From positions 1 to 64,000 of the forward strand of contig JABFXY010000094.1 in the NCBI GenBank assembly GCA_013361525.1: DNA of 64,000 nt. The letters are read 5' to 3'. The notes beneath the pieces are model-generated. The model was not told the origin of the DNA. It searched no databases and saw only the letters and a program-made list of their open reading frames with translations. Made by a program: the position numbers and the translations under genes. This document shows positions 34,701 to 41,893 of this stretch, one piece after another (the stretch's first letter is position 1; the number at the start of each line of letters is the position of its first letter). The stretch comes from Polyangiaceae bacterium. Its GTDB lineage: Bacteria > Myxococcota_A > Polyangia > Polyangiales > Polyangiaceae.

Positions 34701-34712
34701 GGAGGCTGGCAC
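31710..34712 (-). CDS. Kelch-like, Cys-rich surface lipoprotein with MYXO-CTERM-like tail (no own stop)
   Basis: 1001 codons from the GTG at 34712, which gives a compact signal peptide with lipobox LGLALAACSD; an ATG at 34871 is also in frame. Domains: N-terminal beta region (about 40-270); five to six kelch-like repeats (about 275-610: DGTILVVGGFDETGAPV, GGTLLISGGRSA, DTGDVLVAGGEDG, DGRVLIAGGVG); then a region of about 60 cysteines (620-960) with CxxDGECLSGNC and CIDGYCCNSECGEQCQAC units. The end is a MYXO-CTERM-like tail: SCAVGGAPRSSGGGP, a hydrophobic stretch LAALALIAIGAVL and RAKRKGRR. The frame continues without a stop into the barrel protein. Surface location is likely; the function is unknown. 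Confidence 0.8.
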
Positions 34713-34930
34713 GCTCGCGGAATCCCTTGCGCGAGCAAAAGCGAACGCGGCGCGAAAAGAGCCGCCCGGGACGTCAGGCGGCGAAAGAGAAATCTTCACG
34801 GGCGCCACGCTACCAGATTGAGGACCAGGGACGAACTGCAGGTTGCCTTGCTCTCGAAGAGAAGTGATCATGGTGCGCTTCCCGAGCCATCACCGCGCCC
34901 GTTTCCTGGCCGCGCGATAGGTCGCAATCC
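34713..34930. other. Divergent spacer of the surface locus
   Basis: About 218 bases separate the preferred starts of the two divergent surface-protein genes; if the minus-strand gene starts at its in-frame ATG at 34871 the spacer is only 59 bases. I see no RNA gene, repeat or clear promoter boxes. A shared control region for both halves of the locus would have to be here. Confidence 0.5.
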
Positions 34931-37900
34931 ATGCCGCTTCTTGGAATCACCAACCCCTCCTTCCTCCCTCGAAACACCGTGACCCGCTTCGCAAGGGGCC
35001 AATGTCTCGCCGCGCTCGCTCTGTCGGTGAGCGTGCTCGCGGGCTGCACGGAGGAATCGTCCCCGGACGAGACCGCCGACGACAGCGTCAGGTCGGCGCA
35101 GCAAGCGGCCAATCACCCGGACAATCAGAGGGGAAACCAGGCCATCAGCGACCAGGCGCTCGCGAAAGCGCCTCTCGTCAAACCGGTCGAAGCGCGAATT
35201 CCAGCGCGAACGCCGGGCCTGGCCGCGATCGGCGAGCCCTGCACCGCCGATACCGACTGTGAAGCGTGCGGCGTCTGCGACACGGTGACGACGAATACGT
35301 GCATCGCAGCGAGCGACGGTCGCGTCTGCTCCGCCGAGACGGCTTGCGGCCAGGCAGCAACCTGCGACGGCGTTTCGGATCTCTGCCCGGCGCCCGCACC
35401 GAAAACAGCGGGTACGGAGTGTCGCGCCGCGACAGGCACCGGATGCGACGTCGCGGAGCAATGTGACGGTACGAGCATCAGCTGCCCCGCCGACGCCGTC
35501 GCTACGACGTCGGTCGTATGCCGCGCGGCGACGGGCACTGGGTGCGACGTCCAAGAGACCTGCGACGGCACGACGAAGGACTGCCCCGCCGACGCCGTCC
35601 AAGCGAGCTCGCACGTCTGCCGGGCCGCGGTCGCCGGCGGCTGCGACGTCGCCGACCAATGCGACGGCACCACGAAGGACTGTCCCGCCGACGTCGTCGC
35701 GAACAGCAATACGACGTGCCGGGCGGCCGTGGCGGGCGGCTGCGACGTCGCAGAGCAATGCGACGGAACCACCAATGCGTGTCCCGCGGATGCGGTAGTC
35801 GCCGCCGGCGTCGAATGCCGCGGGGCCAGCGGCTCCGGCTGCGACGTCGCGGAGCAATGCGACGGTGTCGCCAATACGTGTCCCACGGACGCCGTGCGAC
35901 CCAACGGATTCGAATGCCGCTCGGCGAACGGAAACATCTGCGACGTCGCCGAGACGTGTAATGGCAGCAGCAAGAACTGCCCGAACAACGGCTTCGCGCC
36001 GAATACGACGCAATGCAGGGCCGCGGCGCCAGGTGGCTGTGACGTCGCCGAGTTCTGCACGGGAAGCGGCGCGAGTTGCCCGAGTGACGCCTTCGCGCCG
36101 ACGAGCACGCAGTGCCGCGCAGCAGCGGCCGGTGGTTGCGACGTCGCCGAGTTTTGTCCGGGGAACGCCGCCGCTTGCCCAACGGACGCGTTCCGCCCGT
36201 CGTCTTTCCAATGCGGCAGCGCAAACGGCGTCTGCGACGCTCCGGATTTCTGCACCGGCTCGAGCGCGGCGTGCCCCGACGCCCTCCAGCCCGCGACGAC
36301 CGTTTGCCGCTCGGCACCGCAAATCTGCGACGTCCCCGAGATGTGCACCGGCAGCGCGAAGACTTGCCCGACGGATCAGTTCCAGCCGGCGACGTTCGAG
36401 TGCCGCGCACAAGCCGCGGGCATCGATTGCGACCGCCCGGAGATGTGCACCGGCTCGGGCGCCGCGTGCCCCGTCGATACGACGTTCCCCGCGGGGACGG
36501 CATGTGACGACGAAGACCCCTGCACGCCGAACGATATTTGCGGTGGACCGACCGGCCTCACCTGCGCCGGTACGAACAGCGACGACGACACGATCGGCGA
36601 CGGTTGCGATAACTGCGATTTCGACGACAACGAGGATCAGCTCGACAACGACGGCACCGACGGCGGCGACGAGTGCGATCTCGACGACGACAACGACGGC
36701 CACCCCGATACGAGCGACAACTGCGATTTCGTCGCCAACAACCAGGCCGACATGGACGGCGATATGGTCGGCGACGCCTGCGACGACGATATCGACGGCG
36801 ATGAGATCTCCAACGCGATCGAGAACGCATTCGGCATGAACGAGGCCGATCTCGACAGCGACAACGACTTCATCCCGGACGACGTCGAATACGGCGACGA
36901 CCTCACGAACCCCGAGCCCGTCGACAGCGACGGCGACCACACGGTCGACGCGATCGACATCGACAGCGACGGTGACGGCATCCTCGACTCGGTCGAGGCA
37001 GGCGACCAGAACCCGACCAGCGAGCCGATCAACACGGACGCGAACCACCCCGACGGAGACGACCTTCCGAACTACCTGGATATCGATTCGGATGCGGACG
37101 GCTTCCTCGATGGCCCGCCGGAAGACGGCGGCGACAACTGCATCCTCGTCTTCCAGATGAACCAGCTGGACACCGATGGGGACGACATCGGTGACGCCTG
37201 CGAGGACAACGCCGACGGCGACGCGTGGCTCGACGGGAGGGACAACTGCCCGACCGTCTTCCAGGAGAACCAGGACAACCACGACGACGACGTGGACGGC
37301 GATGCCTGCGACGACAACGACGACGACGACGATTTCGACGACGACGAGGACAACTGCCCCCTCGTCGAGAACGACCAGACCAATACCGACGGCGATCTGA
37401 CCGACGGCGGCGACGCCTGCGACGACGACGACGACAACGACACCAAGACCGACGACATCGACAACTGCCCGCTCATCGAAAATACGGGGCAAGAGGACAT
37501 CGACAAGGACGGCAAAGGCGACGTCTGCGACGACCTCAACGACGCCGACAAAGACAAGGACGGCTGGCTCGACGACGAGGACAACTGCCCGGACGTCCCG
37601 AATGACAAGCAGCTCGACGGGGACGGGGACGATATCGGCGACGAGTGCGATCTCGATCATGACGGCGACGGTTGGGACGACGACGTCGACGTCTGCCCCG
37701 AGACCGCCGATCCGAAGCAGGACGACACGGACGACGATGGTGACGGCGATCTCTGCGACGACGACGACGACAACGACGACATCCTGGATGCAGACGACGA
37801 GTGCCCGCTCGATCCGGATCCGAATTGCGGCGGCCCGCCGGAGGTCCCGATCGAAGGCGGCGGTTGCGAATGTGTCTCGGCGCGCGCGCCCGGAACGGGC

Positions 37901-37993
37901 TATGGCTCGATGGGCGGTCTCGCCATGACGGCGCTCGCATTCGCGGTCGGGGTCGCGCGCAGGCGTTCACGCAACAAGAAGGCTCGGTATTGA
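34931..37993 (+). CDS. Disintegrin-like repeat / thrombospondin-3 surface lipoprotein with MYXO-CTERM-like tail
   Basis: 1020 residues from the ATG at 34931; a GTG at 34979 would give a shorter signal peptide. Lipobox SVLAGC lies near residue 39. After a short linker come about twelve modules of about 33 residues (about 140-530) of the form CRAAxxGGCDVAEQCDGTxxxCPADA, which match the CDxxExCxGxSxxCPxD core of disintegrin domains. Residues about 545-970 are acidic thrombospondin type 3 repeats (DNDGHPDTSDNCD, DTDGDDIGDAC), expected to bind much calcium. The C-terminus has GGCECV, a hydrophobic segment (GGLAMTALAFAVGVA) and RRRSRNKKARY, a MYXO-CTERM-like signal. It probably sits on the cell surface, possibly in adhesion (inference). 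An OmpA-type gene starts five bases after it. Confidence 0.88.
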   Translation: MPLLGITNPSFLPRNTVTRFARGQCLAALALSVSVLAGCTEESSPDETADDSVRSAQQAANHPDNQRGNQAISDQALAKAPLVKPVEARIPARTPGLAAIGEPCTADTDCEACGVCDTVTTNTCIAASDGRVCSAETACGQAATCDGVSDLCPAPAPKTAGTECRAATGTGCDVAEQCDGTSISCPADAVATTSVVCRAATGTGCDVQETCDGTTKDCPADAVQASSHVCRAAVAGGCDVADQCDGTTKDCPADVVANSNTTCRAAVAGGCDVAEQCDGTTNACPADAVVAAGVECRGASGSGCDVAEQCDGVANTCPTDAVRPNGFECRSANGNICDVAETCNGSSKNCPNNGFAPNTTQCRAAAPGGCDVAEFCTGSGASCPSDAFAPTSTQCRAAAAGGCDVAEFCPGNAAACPTDAFRPSSFQCGSANGVCDAPDFCTGSSAACPDALQPATTVCRSAPQICDVPEMCTGSAKTCPTDQFQPATFECRAQAAGIDCDRPEMCTGSGAACPVDTTFPAGTACDDEDPCTPNDICGGPTGLTCAGTNSDDDTIGDGCDNCDFDDNEDQLDNDGTDGGDECDLDDDNDGHPDTSDNCDFVANNQADMDGDMVGDACDDDIDGDEISNAIENAFGMNEADLDSDNDFIPDDVEYGDDLTNPEPVDSDGDHTVDAIDIDSDGDGILDSVEAGDQNPTSEPINTDANHPDGDDLPNYLDIDSDADGFLDGPPEDGGDNCILVFQMNQLDTDGDDIGDACEDNADGDAWLDGRDNCPTVFQENQDNHDDDVDGDACDDNDDDDDFDDDEDNCPLVENDQTNTDGDLTDGGDACDDDDDNDTKTDDIDNCPLIENTGQEDIDKDGKGDVCDDLNDADKDKDGWLDDEDNCPDVPNDKQLDGDGDDIGDECDLDHDGDGWDDDVDVCPETADPKQDDTDDDGDGDLCDDDDDNDDILDADDECPLDPDPNCGGPPEVPIEGGGCECVSARAPGTGYGSMGGLAMTALAFAVGVARRRSRNKKARY
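35395..36520 (+). repeat. About twelve tandem disintegrin-like modules (coding)
   Basis: Period about 99 bases (33 codons). Copies 2-6 are close at DNA level (CGACGTCGCxGAxCAATGCGACGG recurring in shorter pieces), and copies 7-12 drift towards CDVAEFCTG and CDVPEMCTG forms. Six cysteines per module are kept. This suggests growth by tandem duplication. Confidence 0.8.
36570..37830 (+). repeat. Acidic thrombospondin type 3 repeat region (coding)
   Basis: Repeats with Asp at most loop positions (DxDxDGxxDxxDNCP pattern), giving a DNA stretch dominated by GAC/GAT codons. The complementary strand is free of stops for long distances only because of this GAC-rich composition. Confidence 0.85.
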
Positions 37994-37997
37994 GATC

Positions 37998-39791
37998 GTG
38001 CGTCGCGCGTACATTGCAGCGTTCGCCATCGCCCTGTTTTCGGCGGCGGAGGCGAACGCCCAAGAGAGCCTCGGCGGCTTCGCTCTGAATCAGTTCGATC
38101 CGAGCCCCGCAGGAGACGACTTCTTCTCGGTGCCGTCGGCACACACCGACGGGCACCTCGTTCCGCGCGCGTACTTCATGTACGACCACGCATTCGATCC
38201 GCTCGTCGCGGGCGACGGCGCGATCGTCTCGCACCAGGGCTTTTTACGCGCCAATGGATCGATAACGTTCTTCAAGCGATTGCTGATCGGCGTCGATGTC
38301 CCGGTCGCGATCGTTCAATCGGGCGACGATCCCCAAGTGGGCACGGTCACCATCGCCTCGCCGGATTCGGTCGAGATGGGCGATGTGAGGCTCGATATCC
38401 GTGGGAGCCTCTATGGCCAATACCGCGATCCAGTGCAGGTCGGCCTCGGCGCGCGGTTCTACTTTGCGACGGCCGGCGAGGACTCTCTGGCGGGCGAGGG
38501 AAAGCCGCGCGTGCAGCCGCAGGCGGCGATTTCCGGCCGCGTCGGCGAAGAGCACGCGTTCCTCTACACGGCGTCGTTCGGATGGATGGCGCGCGGCCCG
38601 GAGAACCCGCACACCCTCACGTTCGGCGCGGGCGTCGGCGGGACGTTCTTCGACGATATCTTCCAGGTGCAGGCCGAGCTCTTCGGCAATCACCTCGTCG
38701 GCGACGATCCGCCCATTTCGACGCCGAACATCAGCGTCGTTGCGCCGACGCGAACCTCGCTCGAATTGTTGGGCGGCGCGAAGCTGCGTGTCCTCGGCGG
38801 CCTCACGTTCGGCGTCGCCGCGGGCCCTGGTCTCACCGACGGCATCGGGACACCCACGGCTCGCGTGCTCGGCATGATCGGTTGGGCGCCGATTCCGGAG
38901 CGCGACCGGTCCGGTGAAGACGACGACGCGGACGGGATCACGAACGGCGTCGACGCGTGCCCCACAGTGAAAGGTGTCGAAAACGACGACCCCAAGCGCA
39001 ACGGTTGCGCCCCACCGGATCGCGACGAAGACAAGATCCCCGACGCCCTCGACGCCTGTCCCAGCATCAAGGGCCGGCCGAATGCGGACGAGACACGCAA
39101 TGGCTGCCCCGCGGATTACGATCGCGACGGCGTCGCCGACGCGGAGGACGCGTGCCCGAACCAGCGCGGCGTCGCCAGCTCCGACCCGAAGCGCCACGGC
39201 TGCCCCGGCGAGGTCGACACCGATCTCGACGGCATCGCCGATCGCAGCGACGCATGCCCGAACGTCAAAGGCTCGCGCAGCGACGACCCGAGCAAGAACG
39301 GGTGCCCGGCTCCCGACGGCGACAAGGACGGCATCGCGGACGTCGACGACGCCTGCCCGAGCGAGCGCGGCTTCCCCAATCCGGACAAAGCGCACCACGG
39401 CTGCCCGAAAGAGGTCCGCGTCACCAGCGGCGAAATCGTCATCTTGCGTCAGGTCCGCTTCAAATTCGGGCAAAGCGCGTTGGACCAGACGGTCGACCCG
39501 GTCTCCGACGATCTGCTCACCGAGGTGCGCGACGTCATCCAAGAGCACCCCGAGATCGAGACGATCGAGGTGCAAGGTCACGCGGACGACATGGGCACCG
39601 CCGACTTCAACAAGACCTTGAGCCAGCAGCGCGCCGAAGCCGTCCGCCGTTGGCTCACCACCCGCGGCATCGATCCGAAGCGCCTCGTCGCAAAGGGCTA
39701 CGGATCCACGGTCCCGGTCGCGTCGAACACGACCGACGAAGGCCGCCAGCGCAACCGCCGCGTCCAATTCGTCATCATCAAGAAGAAGTGA
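37998..39791 (+). CDS. Outer-membrane barrel with thrombospondin-3 repeats and OmpA C-terminal domain
   Basis: 597 residues from the GTG at 37998, five bases after the previous stop, so co-transcribed with it. Signal peptide IAAFAIALFSAAEANAQ. Residues about 25-300 form a beta-barrel-like region (aromatic, alternating, ARVLGMIGWAP at its end). Next are five thrombospondin-3-like repeats (about 305-470: DDADGITNGVDACPTVKG, DRDGVADAEDACPNQRG) and an OmpA peptidoglycan-binding domain (about 475-597: VRFKFGQSALDQTV, IEVQGHADDMGTADFNKTLS, RRVQFVI). It should link outer membrane, calcium and cell wall, and may hold the upstream surface protein (inference). Its 3' end overlaps the convergent radical SAM gene by 14 bases. 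Confidence 0.92.
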   Translation: MRRAYIAAFAIALFSAAEANAQESLGGFALNQFDPSPAGDDFFSVPSAHTDGHLVPRAYFMYDHAFDPLVAGDGAIVSHQGFLRANGSITFFKRLLIGVDVPVAIVQSGDDPQVGTVTIASPDSVEMGDVRLDIRGSLYGQYRDPVQVGLGARFYFATAGEDSLAGEGKPRVQPQAAISGRVGEEHAFLYTASFGWMARGPENPHTLTFGAGVGGTFFDDIFQVQAELFGNHLVGDDPPISTPNISVVAPTRTSLELLGGAKLRVLGGLTFGVAAGPGLTDGIGTPTARVLGMIGWAPIPERDRSGEDDDADGITNGVDACPTVKGVENDDPKRNGCAPPDRDEDKIPDALDACPSIKGRPNADETRNGCPADYDRDGVADAEDACPNQRGVASSDPKRHGCPGEVDTDLDGIADRSDACPNVKGSRSDDPSKNGCPAPDGDKDGIADVDDACPSERGFPNPDKAHHGCPKEVRVTSGEIVILRQVRFKFGQSALDQTVDPVSDDLLTEVRDVIQEHPEIETIEVQGHADDMGTADFNKTLSQQRAEAVRRWLTTRGIDPKRLVAKGYGSTVPVASNTTDEGRQRNRRVQFVIIKKK

Positions 39792-41112
39792 TCGACGCGC
39801 CCGCCCGCGCGAGGGTTTCGTTCAGGAAACCCTCGCCGGTCCGGGCGAGCTCCCGCGCGCGGTCGAGCTCGTCCGAGGGCCACGGCTCTTCGATACATTC
39901 GAATCGTCCGAAGTCGAATGGAAGGCCTTCGGGCGCTTCGACCCGGACGATTCGCTCGCGCGTGCCTCGAGCGAGCAGCTCCAGCGCGCGGTGGTGGCAA
40001 TAAGGGTTGTTGCCGCGTTTACCGAAGAGCACGTGCGCCGTCCACGTGCAGCCGCCGAGACAATCCTCGCCGTAATAGCAATCACCGCAGAAGCCCCACA
40101 GCTCCTTTTCGGTGCGGTCGCGCGCAAAGCGCAATGTTTCGGCGCGCTCCCATATCGACTGCAAATCATCGTCGCGCAGATTGCCGCCGACGTAATCCTT
40201 GGTCGGGAGCGAGGGGCAACCTTTGACCGATCCGTCGGCCTCGATCCCGAGCGTACCCTTGCCCGCGGTGCAGGCCATTCGGTGACCACCATGAAACCGC
40301 GCTCGAAGCTGCTCTTCGTACGGGCCGAAGTATCCGATGTCATTTCCGGGAGCGACGTCGACGTCGCGCCGGCGGGCCTTCGTCTCGATGCGCGCAATCA
40401 GCGGCAACACCTCGAGCACCTGATAAGGCTGCAGAAGCAACTCGGGCTCGTCCGCGGCGCGCCCCATCGGAACGGTCATCGATACCTGCCAACCCTCGAT
40501 ACCTTCGTCCATCAATCGATCGAGGAGCGGCTCGATCTGCAGCAATGCAGGTCTCGCTATTTGGGTATTGACGCTGACACGCAGTCCTCGTGCGCGAAGC
40601 AATCGAATGGCGTCGATTGCGGATCGAAATGCGCCTCGAACACCCCGCAGCGCATCGTGCATGTCTTCGAGGCCGTCGACACTGACGCCGACGGCCTTCG
40701 CGCCGGCCTGTTCGAGCTGGCGGGCGCGCTCCTCGGTGATGCCGCGGCCGCCCGTCACCATCGTCATTTCCATGCCCGACGCGGTAATGGCGCTCGCGAC
40801 GTCGAACCACCCGTCGTGCAAATAGGCCTCCCCGCCGATGAGGGTGACCTCTTTGGTGCCCATTTCAGCGAGCTGCCGGACGACATCGAGCGCCTCGCTG
40901 GTGGAGAGCTCGGAAGGGCGTGCTTTGCCCGCGCGCGATCCGCAATGCCGGCATGCCAGATCGCAACGGAGCGTCAGCTCCCAAACGGCATAACGAGGAC
41001 GGTGAGCGCGATCGACGTCGCGCGCATGCTCGGCCAGCGGAAGACGGCGGCGGGCAGGCGGCGCGACCGGAGCAATGGGCAGGCCGCGCGGTCGCGGGCC
41101 GATCGCGGTCAT
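39778..41112 (-). CDS. Radical SAM/SPASM domain enzyme
   Basis: 444 residues from the ATG at 41112. The radical SAM cluster cysteines are C50, C54 and C57 (TLRCDLACRHCGSRAG); LIGGEAYLHDGW near 95-106 and GVSVDGLEDMHD near 143-154 follow the usual barrel. The C-terminal part has SPASM-type cysteines: GIEADGSVKGCPS near 300 and CGDCYYGEDCLGGC near 350, then a YCHH. Such enzymes bind extra Fe-S clusters and usually modify peptides or proteins. The start codon is one base after the stop of the small gene upstream (TGACATG), strong evidence for translational coupling. The substrate is unknown; the coupled small protein is the obvious candidate. The 3' end overlaps the OmpA-type gene by 14 bases. 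Confidence 0.9.
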   Translation of the reverse strand: MTAIGPRPRGLPIAPVAPPARRRLPLAEHARDVDRAHRPRYAVWELTLRCDLACRHCGSRAGKARPSELSTSEALDVVRQLAEMGTKEVTLIGGEAYLHDGWFDVASAITASGMEMTMVTGGRGITEERARQLEQAGAKAVGVSVDGLEDMHDALRGVRGAFRSAIDAIRLLRARGLRVSVNTQIARPALLQIEPLLDRLMDEGIEGWQVSMTVPMGRAADEPELLLQPYQVLEVLPLIARIETKARRRDVDVAPGNDIGYFGPYEEQLRARFHGGHRMACTAGKGTLGIEADGSVKGCPSLPTKDYVGGNLRDDDLQSIWERAETLRFARDRTEKELWGFCGDCYYGEDCLGGCTWTAHVLFGKRGNNPYCHHRALELLARGTRERIVRVEAPEGLPFDFGRFECIEEPWPSDELDRARELARTGEGFLNETLARAGASITSS

Positions 41113-41113
41113 G

Positions 41114-41551
41114 TCACGGGCTCGGCTTCGACGGCAGCGGCGCCCGAGGCGCGACGCCATAACGCGCGACCATCGGCCTATCGAATGTGGGCTGCGGCTT
41201 GGGAGGTTTGGCGGTGGCCGACGCGCTGGCTACCGCGGCAGAAGCCGTCTCGGTCGGCGCAGCGCTCGCGGTTGCAGTCGCGGTCGTCTCCGCGCTCGCG
41301 GTCGCGACCGCTTCAGCGGTCGGCGGAGGCGGAACGGTGACCTCGGCCTCCTCCGTCGCGTTAGCCGTCGCCGGCTGATGATCCGGCTGCTGGGGCGGAT
41401 CGTTCTGACAAGCCGCGAGCGCAACGGCCGCGACGGCGACGAGCGACGTCGCAGTAAGGCCGGCCCGCGCGCGGATGGCACCGCAAAACGGGCACGAAGC
41501 ATCACGGTCGCGAATATGGCGGCGGCAATTGACGCAGGGGGAAAGGGCCAC
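41114..41551 (-). CDS. Small zinc-ribbon/lipobox protein coupled to radical SAM gene
   Basis: 145 residues. Residues 6-23 form a zinc-ribbon (C6, C9, H12, C20, C23: SPCVNCRRH ... ASCPFCGA). A hydrophobic segment follows (about 31-47, LTATSLVAVAAVALAAC) and ends in Cys48 in lipobox context. Then come about 70 residues of Ala/Thr/Glu/Pro low complexity and a short distinct C-terminus, PTFDRPMVARYGVAPRAPL. The zinc ribbon lies before the membrane segment, so it would remain in the cytoplasm or be cut off if the protein is lipidated. The gene ends one base before the radical SAM start, so the pair is translationally coupled. I do not recognise a named family; a modified-peptide precursor is possible but unproven. 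Confidence 0.78.
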   Translation of the reverse strand: MALSPCVNCRRHIRDRDASCPFCGAIRARAGLTATSLVAVAAVALAACQNDPPQQPDHQPATANATEEAEVTVPPPPTAEAVATASAETTATATASAAPTETASAAVASASATAKPPKPQPTFDRPMVARYGVAPRAPLPSKPSP

Positions 41552-41893
41552 GGAAGGTCTCCTGCCCCATTAGTAGCGCACCCGCATCGAAACGTGACCA
41601 GCGCCGGCGCGAGCGCGCCCGGCGTGCCAGCGCCCCGAGCGCACCGGACCGGGTGGTTTCGCTCGGGCGCACGCGGGCAAAGGTCTCCACTCCGCGCGAA
41701 GCGTATGGTATCCACCGCGTTTACCATACGCTTTTGGCGCGATGGGGGACATGCCTCGACTTCGCCGGGCCCCACAACGGCCAAGGGCGCGAAGCCGAGG
41801 ATCGAAACCCTCTTCTTCGCGCCCTTCCCCTGCGCTTCGCGTCGTCGCGGTTCGCCTCATGCCGGGCCACCACGACCGCGAATCACACCGCGA
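41552..41893. other. 342-base gap: inverted repeat, no gene seen
   Basis: This lies between two minus-strand genes. It includes a 35-base inverted repeat at 41699-41733 and GC-rich sequence without ribosome sites or sensible frames. Short open frames across it have arginine-rich shadow composition. The promoter for the small zinc-ribbon/radical SAM pair should be in here. Confidence 0.6.
41699..41733. promoter_or_regulatory. 12-bp inverted repeat, operator or terminator
   Basis: Perfect arms AAGCGTATGGTA and TACCATACGCTT around an 11-base spacer, in a locally AT-richer patch. It is about 150 bases upstream of the small zinc-ribbon gene and 160 bases after the HEAT-like lipoprotein gene. There is no T run on the minus strand (only TTTT on the plus strand), so an operator is at least as likely as a terminator. 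Confidence 0.55.

Noticed and set aside
34868..37660. Minus-strand frame of about 930 codons rich in Val/Ile
   Set aside because: It mirrors the GAC-rich thrombospondin-3 repeats (GAC reads GTC on the other strand). The plus-strand gene has a signal peptide, repeats and sorting tail.
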